Of a stretch of DNA of 64,000 nucleotides, positions 10,601 to 19,889 are shown in pieces. Every line of letters begins with the position of its first letter. Position 1 is the stretch's first letter. The notes below the pieces were generated by a model. The model was not told the origin of the DNA and did not search any database. It saw only the letters and a list, made by a program, of their open reading frames with translations. Made by a program: the position numbers and the translations under genes. The stretch covers positions 88,121,915-88,185,914 of the forward strand of contig OZ020598.1 of assembly GCA_963971535.1 (NCBI GenBank). The letters are read 5' to 3'. This DNA is from Notolepis coatsorum (lineage: Eukaryota > Chordata > Actinopteri > Aulopiformes > Paralepididae).

Positions 10601-12238
10601 TTGCCGATTATGCTCGGACGAAAACCCTAACGGATACCAGAAGACGCGACATGGTGAAGATATTGGTTGCGCACATGGCAAAAGAGCATGGGTAATTATG
10701 TTATCTAAACATTACGCACCCAATACACATTTTTGGTTTTTACTAAGATCCTCCTTTTTGCAGAATTGGTAAATGATAAATGGTTATCCAAAGCGCTTTA
10801 CATAGATTGTGCAGAAGGCATTGGCACAGCAATACTTTTGTTTGGATCTCATACTTGTGTATGTGTGCACTGTAGGACGAGTCCTTCAAGGCGTGTTAAA
10901 GAAGACTACGCAAAGGGCATCACTGCCTTATTCCCATACCTGGCCGATCCCCAGGGCAATTTGGGATATGTAAGTACATCAGGGAAAAGTGCAGAGAGAC
11001 ATTTCATCGGCGACTCAGTGCATGTGTGTTCCTGTGGGTCGCCCATCTTGCGTGTGTGTTAAAACTGCATGACAAATAAAGACTTCTAGTCTAACAATTA
11101 TTATGTTTATAGGTCATTCTTGTTATATAATTTCTAGGGATGTTCGATATTGGCTTTTTTTTACCGATATCCGATATACCGATATTGTCCAACTCTTTAA
11201 TTTCCAATACCGATATCAACCGATACCGATATATGTAGGGTTTCTCCCCCCCCCCCCCCAAAAGGAATAATTTCAGGTAATTAACATTAGGCTACATATC
11301 TCTTGTCGTGGAATTAACACAACATTATGCATAACATTATCCAATCACATGCATGGTACATAAAACACCAACCCCATTACTCCTCACTTCTCTGGAATTG
11401 CTTAAAAGGGCTGTGCAGAGTACGATTTCAACTAAATATTTGTTAACATTTCTGTATGCTGACCATTTCTCCTAACCTCAACAATTTAAGAACCACAGAT
11501 GTCCTACCTGTTGACCTTGATTTTAGCAATTCTTCAGAGAAGGGCATGTGTTAAGTTTTAAGGAGAGAAATAAACACATTTACACATGCCCATTTAAACC
11601 AAATAATTTTTTTTTTTTCTCTTTACTTCTTGTGTTTTAGGAGCAGTATTACAATCCAGTAGATGGGAGTGGGTTTCTGGCATGGAGGGTGAAATCACTT
11701 CAAAAGATAGCATCAGAGGGACAAAAGAAGAGCCGTAATGTTCAGCCACTGATCGGTATGTAATTTTGATTGTCCCAGTCCACTGTTTATCTAGCAACTG
11801 TGAAGATGGATCATTATAGTAAATGCATATCACTGGAAAGTATTGCAGCAGTATGTGTGGTTTCTACACTGTTACAGGTGGTCCAAGTTCTGGCGACAGA
11901 GCCCCCTTCTCTGAGGAAAACCAGCTAACCACAGACACCCAGTTTCGTGAGGCCAGTGCACTGATGAAGCATACAACTGATGAAGCAATCATCAAGGAGA
12001 AGATGAAACAGACCTTCACCCATCGCCAAGAAATGATGCATGACCCAATCAAGTCCTCTGAAATATTCACCACCTTTCCACGATTCCTAGACATCACAGG
12101 AATGGTATGTGGCTTGCATTAAAGTCTAACTGAAATAAAAAATGACCTTTTTAAACAATTTAGATCACATCCCTGGTCATAGGGTGAACCTATTTAATAG
12201 GGCTGTCCCTGACTAAGGATTTGGATGGTCGACTAGGA

Positions 12239-12276
<38 letters not shown>

Positions 12277-12483
12277 TCATTCCATTTGGGCTGTGGGGGG
12301 TGCTTAATGTATGAAGGAGTCAACTGAAGGCTTCTTGTCCTCTGCAAAAGCATACAATTGGTCCACTGATGAAATCCTCTTTCAGTGCCTCTGTGCCTGT
12401 TTTCGTAGGCAGTTAGCCTCTGGTATGCCTGCCATTAGCGTTAGCCACGCTTCTATGCCTCTTTTCTTTTGAAAAAAATTATA

Positions 12484-12514
<31 letters not shown>

Positions 12515-14512
12515 TTATAATATTATATTCGACTAAGAGGTTGGCCAGTCGACTACGGCCCCTTTCGACCGATTAGTCGACTAATCGATTAATAGGGGTC
12601 AGCCCTACTATTTAACAATGTATGACAAAAAAATTTCAACCATGTTTTATTCCATCTTGTCTGCAGATTGAGCAGGATTTCAGTCTGATGTTTGGTGATG
12701 ACATCTCTGCAAAGTTCCTGGAGAAGTGGCCTACTTTCTGCAGGCAGAAAGTCCTTGAACAAAGCCGTGGCCTCACCCAGACCGGCGACCTTCAAGACCT
12801 GCTTCAGAATGCTGAATCCACAACAGACACAATAGAACTGAACAATGGTATGCTTGAATTAAAGGAATATAATAATGGAAGGGTGAATTGTTTTTTAAAC
12901 AAATGGAAACACAGCTTTTAGTCAAATGTATTTCTGATTTTTTTTATTTAATTTTTTGTATTTTTAGCATGGGACAGTGAAATGTCCTCCCTCTTGCTTC
13001 TTGTCCACCTCCTGCCACCATCACCTCAGGGACGCAACAAGAGACCGGGAAAGCTCTCAGCCAGAGAAGCCATTGACTCCCTTGTGAAGTTCATAAAGGT
13101 AAGGTTACAGTTGCCTATATTATCGGCCGATATTGGCATTCAAATGTGATATAGGAAAATATCGGTAAAAAAAAAATTTATTATTCTTTTTACATTTCTA
13201 TAACCAACTTTTATTTACCCAGGCAAGTAAGAACAAATTCTGATTTTATTTATTGTCAAAAGTATGCATAATGTTATGTTAATTCCACAACAAGTTGGAC
13301 AATATCGGTATATCGGTAAAAAAGCCAATATCGAGCATCCCTAGTTACAGTTGAATTAAAGTATAAGAAGGATCACTGTTCTGTCTAGGGGTGCACGATA
13401 TTGATTTGTTGACCCCGATATCGATACCAATAACTTTCTGCTCCTCAAGGTCGATACCGATAACCGATATATATATTTATTGTACTATAATTATAAATTT
13501 TTTTATGTATATTCCTGTAGTTTTGACCTAACCAGATTTATCATGACATGAGCGTTACTATATGAACAAAACAAAGCCAAGAGAACAGTTTTGACTCTTC
13601 AAATAAAGTGACTATTTATTTTTCCAAATAAATATAATTTGAGTCGATCACAAAATTCACAATCCGTCAATGTCATTAACAATGTGTTTCCCTGAACAAC
13701 TAAAAACCAACAGGTATTGTGCTTTGTCAGTAGGGATGCTGTTCACATTTGAACCGATACGGTACCGGTACCTGTGAATCGATACCGGTACCCAACGGTA
13801 CCTTTTTCGGTACTTTAGTCTCTAAAAATGTAATCTACCTACCTCAGTTGTGAGAAGAAAAAAATCCAAACTTCAAATAACCACATTTTCGACCGTTTTT
13901 GGCTTGCCTTTGCCCCGACTGCTTTGTTGTTGAATCAAGTCAAATCCTAAATAAGCATATATAGTGCGTGTGAATGTTGACATGAAAAGAAAAAAGTAAA
14001 AAAAATATATATTTTTTTTTTATTATCAGAGCTATCAATACTTTTATCGGGATGACGTCATAATTGCTGATATCGGCCTGATAATTATCGTGCATCCCTG
14101 ATATTGACCTGCATGATTGAAATCATGCAAAGACCACGGTTTGCAAACCGTGACTAATTTTAATAGCAAGACTAATGAAGTTCTCTTGTCACAGACTGGG
14201 ACCAGTATCCAGGGGCATTTGGACAGCATCACGGAGAGCCTTCAACCCTATCTGCTTGCTGTGGGGACCCAGAGGAGTGTGATTCACAAGTACTTCATTG
14301 TGATTGACAAACATGCAATCCCTTGTAAGTCACCAGACTCTCTTGCCTCTTTTGATGAGCTTTTCAAAGCTCATTTTGTCTTTGGTACCTCATACAACCG
14401 GGATCTGGCCAATATGTACAACTTCTTGCAAACCGCCATTTACAAGATCGATGCTGCTACCACTAATGTCAACCCCAGGGTTAAAGAGATGAGGGCTCGG
14501 ATGCTGCACTGA
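7638..14512 (+). CDS. ORF1: 10-exon, 530-aa 'SAMD3-like' family protein of the transposon
   Basis: Exons are 7638-7725, 8711-8863, 9379-9527, 10555-10691, 10876-10969, 11641-11755, 11878-12104, 12667-12847, 12968-13098 and 14195-14512. All junctions are GT/AG, every splice phase matches, and the exons sum to 1593 nt ending in TGA. The start is the ATG directly after an acceptor-like TGCCATCAG. Landmarks are EVDDEAF (exon 2), a Ser-rich stretch and SDDTIIL (exon 3), ALFPYLADP (exon 5), FPRFLD (exon 7), LEKWP (exon 8), LLLLVHLLPP (exon 9) and FDELFKAHFVFGTSY (exon 10). I recognise this layout from fish proteins annotated as uncharacterised or SAMD3-like. No catalytic motif is visible and the function is unknown. 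By position it may be the accessory (TnpA-like) protein of the element. The introns are swollen by MITEs. A captured host gene is the alternative reading. Confidence 0.85.
8209..8550. mobile_element. MITE in ORF1 intron 1 (copy 2)
   Basis: Duplicate of the inverted-end element at 12-353, with CCTGACAGGCAG near the left and CTGCCTGTCAGG near the right. Confidence 0.5.
8913..9202. mobile_element. 290-bp MITE in ORF1 intron 2 (copy 2)
   Basis: Duplicate of 716-1005, flanked by TCCTGGCT at 8905-8912 and 9203-9210. Confidence 0.75.
9663..10479. mobile_element. TTAA-flanked MITE with minisatellite, intron 3 (copy 2)
   Basis: Duplicate of 1466-2304; TTAA at 9659-9662 and 10480-10483. The 12/14-bp minisatellite is about two units shorter than in copy 1. 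Confidence 0.75.
12198..12607. mobile_element. hAT-type MITE in ORF1 intron 7 (copy 2)
   Basis: Duplicate of 4025-4452 with the same CTATTTAA flanks. Shorter because its A tract and the following T tract differ. Confidence 0.85.
13387..14100. mobile_element. MITE(s) filling ORF1 intron 9
   Basis: AGGGGTGCACGATATTGAT at ~13387 is inverted as ATAATTATCGTGCATCCCT at ~14085-14100. Near 13733-13810 a second family with GGTACCGGTACC motifs begins AGGGATGCTGTTCAC. I read this as one or two nested hAT-type MITEs. Copy 1 keeps only the first ~205 bp because the duplication breaks at 5439. Confidence 0.55.
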
Positions 14513-14521
14513 TTTCTTTTT

Positions 14522-14670
14522 TATACTGAGAGGATATTTTATCTCGGGCCTCTGATGCTGCACAGACTTTTGATACTGAGAAGATATTTTATCTTGAGGC
14601 CTCTGATGCTGCACAGACTTTTGATACTGAGAAGATATTTTATCTTGAGGCCTCTGATGCTCCAGTGTTT
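14522..14670 (+). repeat. ~56-bp tandem repeat between ORF1 and ORF2
   Basis: A unit containing GATACTGAGAAGATATTTTA and GGCCTCTGATGCTGCACAG occurs about 2.7 times. It fills the 167-nt gap between the ORF1 stop (14512) and the ORF2 ATG (14680). Each unit carries an acceptor-like GCTGCACAG or GCTCCAG. No AATAAA occurs in the gap. Confidence 0.85.
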
Positions 14671-14679
14671 TTTGATAAG

Positions 14680-17112
14680 ATGTTGTGTTTCATTTGCAAA
14701 AACTCTCAGGCAAATGCCAATTCACTGATGAGGCACTTAAGGATGATCCACGGACTTTGTTCAGGAAGGACACTTCGTCTTAAATGTGGTCAGCCTGGTT
14801 GTTTACATGTCTTTTGCACTTTTTCTGGGTTTCGAAAGCATCTTAAAGCACGTCATCAACCATGTGATGATCCTGGTGAAGGCCGCTCTACAGCTGAACA
14901 TTTAGCTGAAAGTTATGTTGATGACTTTCCATCAGGCAGTGCCCCTTCTGACCCAGTCCTTCCAGTCCTTCTTAATAATAGTATTGTAGACAGCTGTGCT
15001 GCAACAGTAGCTGAACTTAAAGTGGCAGGTGTAGGTGAAACAATAATCAACTCTTTGGTAACTTCAATGGAAGTGATTGTTGATGATATCCATAATCAAG
15101 CAAAACAATATGTGAAGCAGTGTCTATCTTTACAGGAACCTATCAAAAGTGAGGTTGAGTGTAAAATTGATCAGTGTTATGAAGAAATTGAAAATCCCTT
15201 TTGTATCTTAAATTCTGAAACTAAGAGAAGGCAATATTTTACAGAGAAGTGGGGAAGGGTAGACCCAGTTGAATATGTCCTTGGTACAAGATTTGATACC
15301 CTGCGCAATCGGACTACTGGAACTTATGATCAGGCTGTTGTTACTGATAAATGTGTTTATATCCCAATTTTGAAAACATTAGACTTTATTTACAAACACC
15401 CTAATATAAAAGAGATGATGCAGAGTGATTCCAGTTTAAGAGAAGATCTTCTTAATGACTTGTGTGATGGAGAGTATTTCAAGAGTCATCCTCTATTTTC
15501 AAAACAGAAGCATGCAATTCAGGTGCAGCTTTTCTATGATGATTTTGAATGCGCGAATCCGTTGGGGAGTAAAAAGGGAATACATAAATTAGGAGCAATC
15601 TATTTCACCTTGCGTAATTTTTCTCCAAAGTACAACTCAATTCTGCTTAATATTCATTTGGTCGCTTTATTCCATGCCCAAGACATTAAAACACATGGCT
15701 TTTCTAAAATACTTGCTCCACTTGTGGAAGATATTAAAATACTGGAGAAGGATGGAATTAAGGTCCCATTGTATGATCAGCCAGTGTATGGAACTATTGT
15801 CCAAGTTACAGGTGACAACCTTGGTATTCACGGTTTGTTTGGTTTCGTAGAATCATTCAGTGCCAGATATTGTTGCCGCTTTTGTCTTGCTGAGAAAGAG
15901 GACTTTCAGACGGAATTCAAAGAAGATTCACCCAAGATAGTTATGCGAACTCGAGCACTTCATGCAGAACACTGCCACACAATGGAGACTACTATTGGTC
16001 TTCCCTATGTGATGGGAGTTAAACGTTCTTGCATTCTAAATTCCTTGCAGTACTTCAATACATGTGACAATTTCTCTGTCGATATTATGCATGATATCTT
16101 GGAGGGCGTGGCACAATATGAAATGAAACTGCTAATACTACACTTGATTAAAAACTACACAACATCAAAGGAAATAGACTTGAGAATTAAGAGCTTTAAC
16201 TATGGTTACCTGGAACAAAACAACAAGCCACCTGCATTGAAGTTAGTAGAGACCTCAAATGACTTGGGGTTAAATGCAATCCAATCTTGGTGTTTACTTC
16301 GCAATCTACCACTTATCTTTGGAGACTTGGTTTTTCCAAATGATCAACACTGGTATTTGCTTCTGCTGTTGCTTCAAATAGCAGATATTGTATTTTCTCC
16401 CAGGTTATCAACTGGCATTACTATTTATTTAAAACACTTGATTGCAGAGCACCACAGGTTATTCAAGCATTTGTTTCCCAACAGGAGGCTACTACCAAAG
16501 CATCATTTTATGGTGCACTATCCTACATGTATTCGTAAAATTGGACCACTTTTGCATGTCTGGTGCATGCGCTATGAAGCGAAGCATAATTTCTTTAAAA
16601 AACAACTAAAAAGCTTCAAAAATATAACTAAAACGTTGGCAAAGAAACACCAAAGTCAAGTAGCATACAATTGGCAGACATTTGATCCCAACAGACTGGT
16701 GCTTGGTCCAAGTAAAATGGTAGCATTAAATGTGATGGACAGAGGCTGTGAGATAGCGGAGACTCTTCAGGTACCAAGTGACACCAAGGTGTTAAATGTT
16801 AGATGGGCCAAACACCATGGAAATATGTATCGTCCAGGTTTAGTTGTTTGCCTTAAAGTTCTTAGTGAGGTTCCAGTTTTTCACAAAATCCACCGTGTTG
16901 TTCTTAAAGATGAGAGGTTACTGTTGTTTACATTTGCACTACAAACCGTGTCTCTGGATGACCATTTTTATGCATTTAAAGTTGTGTGTACTACAGATGG
17001 ACCTCATGTAGTTGATGTCAAAGAGCTTTTGTTTTACAAAGCATTCGATATACAGATGTCATACAGTGATGACGATTCAAGCTCATTTATTGTTCCATAC
17101 TGTTTCCTGTGA
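14680..17112 (+). CDS. ORF2: CACTA/TNP2-like transposase with two C2H2 fingers, 810 aa
   Basis: A single uninterrupted frame. I start at the ATG at 14680; a slightly longer reading would need GTG at 14665. Residues 3-24 form a C2H2 finger (C3, C6, H19, H24) and 36-59 a second (C36, C41, H54, H59). The core follows the TNP2 order: YDDFECANPLG (286-296, first Asp candidates 287/288), then TGDNLGIHG with D379, a CXXC at 399-402, then DIMHDILEG (468-476) with E475 as the likely third acidic residue. This matches the split catalytic domain of CACTA transposases, where a zinc-binding insertion precedes the last acid. It would cut and rejoin element ends in the nucleus. No frameshift or stop is seen. 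The final ~150 residues match nothing I know. It follows ORF1 on the same strand by 167 nt. Confidence 0.85.
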   Translation: MLCFICKNSQANANSLMRHLRMIHGLCSGRTLRLKCGQPGCLHVFCTFSGFRKHLKARHQPCDDPGEGRSTAEHLAESYVDDFPSGSAPSDPVLPVLLNNSIVDSCAATVAELKVAGVGETIINSLVTSMEVIVDDIHNQAKQYVKQCLSLQEPIKSEVECKIDQCYEEIENPFCILNSETKRRQYFTEKWGRVDPVEYVLGTRFDTLRNRTTGTYDQAVVTDKCVYIPILKTLDFIYKHPNIKEMMQSDSSLREDLLNDLCDGEYFKSHPLFSKQKHAIQVQLFYDDFECANPLGSKKGIHKLGAIYFTLRNFSPKYNSILLNIHLVALFHAQDIKTHGFSKILAPLVEDIKILEKDGIKVPLYDQPVYGTIVQVTGDNLGIHGLFGFVESFSARYCCRFCLAEKEDFQTEFKEDSPKIVMRTRALHAEHCHTMETTIGLPYVMGVKRSCILNSLQYFNTCDNFSVDIMHDILEGVAQYEMKLLILHLIKNYTTSKEIDLRIKSFNYGYLEQNNKPPALKLVETSNDLGLNAIQSWCLLRNLPLIFGDLVFPNDQHWYLLLLLLQIADIVFSPRLSTGITIYLKHLIAEHHRLFKHLFPNRRLLPKHHFMVHYPTCIRKIGPLLHVWCMRYEAKHNFFKKQLKSFKNITKTLAKKHQSQVAYNWQTFDPNRLVLGPSKMVALNVMDRGCEIAETLQVPSDTKVLNVRWAKHHGNMYRPGLVVCLKVLSEVPVFHKIHRVVLKDERLLLFTFALQTVSLDDHFYAFKVVCTTDGPHVVDVKELLFYKAFDIQMSYSDDDSSSFIVPYCFL

Positions 17113-17200
17113 TTTAAAAAAGGAAAAGAGAAAATCACTAAGCTCTTGAACTATTGCACTGGGGATGAACACTATTAGTTTTCTTTTATTTCTTTGGGGT

Positions 17201-18300
17201 GAACAGATGCAGCTGTCACTTTATATAGAGGCCAAAATGTAATTGATCGATTACTCTCCCCATGAAGCCTTAATTGAAGTCATGGTGATTTCTTTTTGTT
17301 GCATTCCTGAGCCAATAATTTGATGACTGGCTTGAATTATTGGCTCAGGAATGCGACAAACAAACAAATCTCCATGAATTCAAGGATTCATGGGGTGTGT
17401 AATTGGTAGATTTCTTTTTTTGGGTGAGCTATCCCTTTTTAAAAGGGTGTACAGATGCTGCTGTCACTTTACAGAGGCCAAAATGTAATTGATCGATTAC
17501 TCTCCCCATGAAGCCTTAATTGAAGTCATGGTGATTTCTTTTTGTTGCATTCCTGAGCCAATAATTTGATGACTGGCTTGAATTATTGGCTCAGGAATGC
17601 GACAAACAAACAAATCTCCATGAATTCAAGGATTCATGGGGTGTGTAATTGGTAGATTTCTTTTTTTGGGTGAGCTATCCCTTTTTAAAAGGGTGTACAG
17701 ATGCTGCTGTCACTTTACAGAGGCCAAAATGTAATTGATCGATTACTCTCCCCATGAAGCCTTAATTGAAGTCATGGTGATTTCTTTTTGTTGCATTCCT
17801 GAGCCAATAATTTGATGACTGGCTTGAATTATTGGCTCAGGAATGCGACAAACAAACAAATCTCCATGAATTCAAGGATTCATGGGGTGTGTAATTGGTA
17901 GATTTCTTTTTTTTGGGTGAGCTATCCCTTTTTAAAAGGGTGTACAGATGCTGCTGTCACTTTACAGAGGCCAAAATGTAATTGATCGATTACTCTCCCC
18001 ATGAAGCCTTAATTGAAGTCATGGTGATTTCTTTTTGTTGCATTCCTGAGCCAATAATTTGATGACTGGCTTGAATTATTGGCTCAGGAATGCGACAAAC
18101 AAACAAATCTCCATGAATTCAAGGATTCATGGGGTGTGTAATTGGTAGATTTCTTTTTTTGGGTGAGCTATCCCTTTTTAAAAGGGTGCAGATGCTGCTG
18201 TCACTTTACAGAGGCCAAAATGTAATTGTCTTTTATTTATGACCTTTTTTCTATCGATTACTCTCCCCATGAAGCCTTGAAGTCATGGTGATTTTTGTAT
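17201..18300 (+). repeat. 246-bp tandem array (4 full units + partial) with perfect hairpin
   Basis: Unit starts (ACAGATGC) are at 17203, 17451, 17697 and 17944, with a partial unit from ~18188. Each full unit carries a perfect 20-bp inverted repeat, GCATTCCTGAGCCAATAATT, with a 14-nt spacer (first at 17301-17320 / 17335-17354), plus a second palindrome around CCATGAATTCAAGGATTCATGG. It lies downstream of ORF2 and contains no gene. Confidence 0.92.
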
Positions 18301-18302
18301 AT

Positions 18303-18960
18303 AATGGAGTTGTTTGCAGAGGGGCTCACTGAATCTAACAATCACGTAGACATATACCAAGTGTGATTAGCAAGAGAGGAATGTTTGTGACAAGTGTAAT
18401 GTAAAAAGATTAGGAAGGATCCACACCAAGCAAGTTCTTCCTCAGACGTGTTTTTTTTTTTTTTTTACTATGTTACATTACATTGGGCGTATAGAAACAA
18501 AGATCATTTCAAAGTACAAACATATACAGTACCTGTGTGACATTTTGGATGAGGCTAGGCTCCATGTTAATAAGCAACTTGGGGTGAACAAATCTCCAAC
18601 ACACCCATGTCTGGTTTCTTTAACTGAAACGCCTCCTTGTCGACTTCAGTGTTTTAAGTCATCATAGACCTTTAAGTCCAAGGTACTAGGAATTTCAAAT
18701 TTCTTGGCAACTGAAAACAAAGATTGCACAAGCTTATTGATGAATCTTATTTTATTAATGACCTTTTTTTCTTTCTATCGATCGCCCCTTGAAGTCATGA
18801 TTCTCACACGCTGTTGTAAAACTGTTTGCATCCCAACTGAAACGCCTCCTTGTCGACTTCAGTGTTTTAAGTCATCATAGACCTTTAAGTCCAAGGTACT
18901 AGGAATTTCAAATTTCTTGGCAACTGAAAACAAAGATTGCACAAGCTTATATTGATGAAT
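18303..18960 (-). repeat. Inverted partial copies of ORF1 exons 2-3 and introns
   Basis: 18310-18425 is the reverse complement of intron 2/start of exon 3 (counterpart ~9288-9404). 18475-18735 is the reverse complement of the region from before exon 2 into intron 2, without the exon 2 donor and without the intron 2 MITE. 18835-18955 is a second inverted copy of the exon 2 start. Divergence from the parent is visible, so these predate the tandem duplication. Exon 2 sequence in both inverted copies is preceded (minus strand) by TTTGTTTTCAG. A truncated gene remnant, not a functional gene. Confidence 0.88.
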
Positions 18961-19065
18961 CTTATTTTATTAATTTTTTTTTCTATCGATTGCCCCTTGA
19001 AGTCATGATTCTCACACGCTGTTGTAAAACTGTTTGCATCCCAAAGGATATGCCTGCATGTTGCA

Positions 19066-19071
19066 AATAAA
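19066..19071 (+). terminator. Candidate poly(A) signal for ORF2
   Basis: AATAAA within GTTGCAAATAAAAGTGCATTG, about 1.95 kb after the ORF2 stop. It is the clearest polyadenylation hexamer I see before the right end of the element. Using it would put the 246-bp array and the inverted exons into the 3' UTR. Confidence 0.4.
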
Positions 19072-19149
19072 AGTGCATTGTTAAATACTGATTTCTGCTT
19101 TGCCCCCGTTTATTTTAAATGTATTATTCCAGAGTAAATTATTATTTAA

Positions 19150-19690
19150 TTCTATATTGAGTGAAATATGATATTCTATATTGAGTGAAATCTATTCTAT
19201 ATTGAGTGAACTACAACTCCGTATTGAGGGAATTACAACTCTATATTGATTAAAATACCACTCTATATTGAGTGAAATATGATATTCTATATCGAGTGAA
19301 ATCTATTCTATATTGAGTGAACTACAACTCCATATTGAGGGAATTACAACTCTATATTGATTAAAATACCACTCTATATTGAGTGAAATATGATATTCTA
19401 TATCGAGTGAAATCTATTCTATATTGAGTGAACTACAACTCCATATTGAGGGAATTACAACTCTATATTGATTAAAATACCACTCTATATTGAGTGAAAT
19501 ATAACTTTAATTATCTCTATATTGAGTGAAATATAACTTAAAATATCTCTATATTGAGTGAAATATAACTCTATTGAGTGAAAATATAACTCTATATTGA
19601 TTAAAATACCACTCTATATTGAGTGAAATATAACTTAAAATATCTCTATATTGAGTGAAAAATAACTCTATAGATGTTAGAGTTGTTTTT
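19150..19690. repeat. Subterminal repeat array (CTATATTGAGTGAA motif)
   Basis: About 20 occurrences of CTATATTGAGTGAA-like motifs, first in ~118-bp higher-order units (three of them), then in ~35-45-bp units. It is followed by ~200 bp of GAGTAA/ACTC-rich sequence to the right terminus. CACTA-type elements carry many short subterminal repeats that bind the accessory protein; the placement fits that role. Confidence 0.8.
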
Positions 19691-19889
19691 ACTTTATGCT
19701 AAATGGAGTAAGTTGGTATTTTGTAGAGTTAAATGTTAACACTAAATGGAGTAGAAATAACTCTGAAGATTTAACTCTGTGACAAGAGTCATTTTCACTC
19801 TATCTGGAGTCGGAGCCAATACTGTCTTTTTGGGAGTAAAATTTTACTCAATTTGAGTAAATTTGACTCTGCGAATTTTCCTGTGTACT

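Larger units (their letters stand above)
8198..13594 (+). repeat. Downstream copy of the tandem duplication (full unit 5440-13594)
   Basis: This is the partner of 1-5439. The full unit also includes 5440-8197, whose counterpart left of copy 1 lies outside the window. Differences seen are isolated substitutions (for example CGACGCGG against CGATGCGG in the intron 2 MITE) and length changes in simple repeats. Beyond 13594 the copy continues into intron 9, exon 10 and ORF2. Confidence 0.93.
5568..19886 (+). mobile_element. 14.3-kb CACTA (CMC)-like DNA transposon with two genes
   Basis: The termini are inverted: ACACAGGAAAA at 5568-5578 and TTTTCCTGTGT at 19876-19886. The flanks carry a 3-bp duplication ACT (5565-5567, 19887-19889); removing the insert and one ACT restores an open frame in the interrupted L1. 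Alternatively the ends are CACAGG...CCTGTG with TA. Both subterminal zones are rich in GAGTAA/ACTC motifs. The element encodes ORF1 (spliced, 530 aa) and ORF2 (810 aa, TNP2-like core). TSD length, subterminal repeats and core fit CACTA/EnSpm; the termini are CACAG rather than the canonical CACTA/CACTG. Both genes appear intact, so it may be recently active. Its size reflects nested SINE, MITE and tandem-repeat cargo. Confidence 0.8.

Noticed and set aside
5568-19886. Maverick/Polinton, Zisupton or Helitron identity for the 14.3-kb element
   Set aside because: No polymerase B, integrase, capsid or Rep/helicase motif. The TSD is 3 bp, not 6 or 8, and the catalytic layout is TNP2-like.
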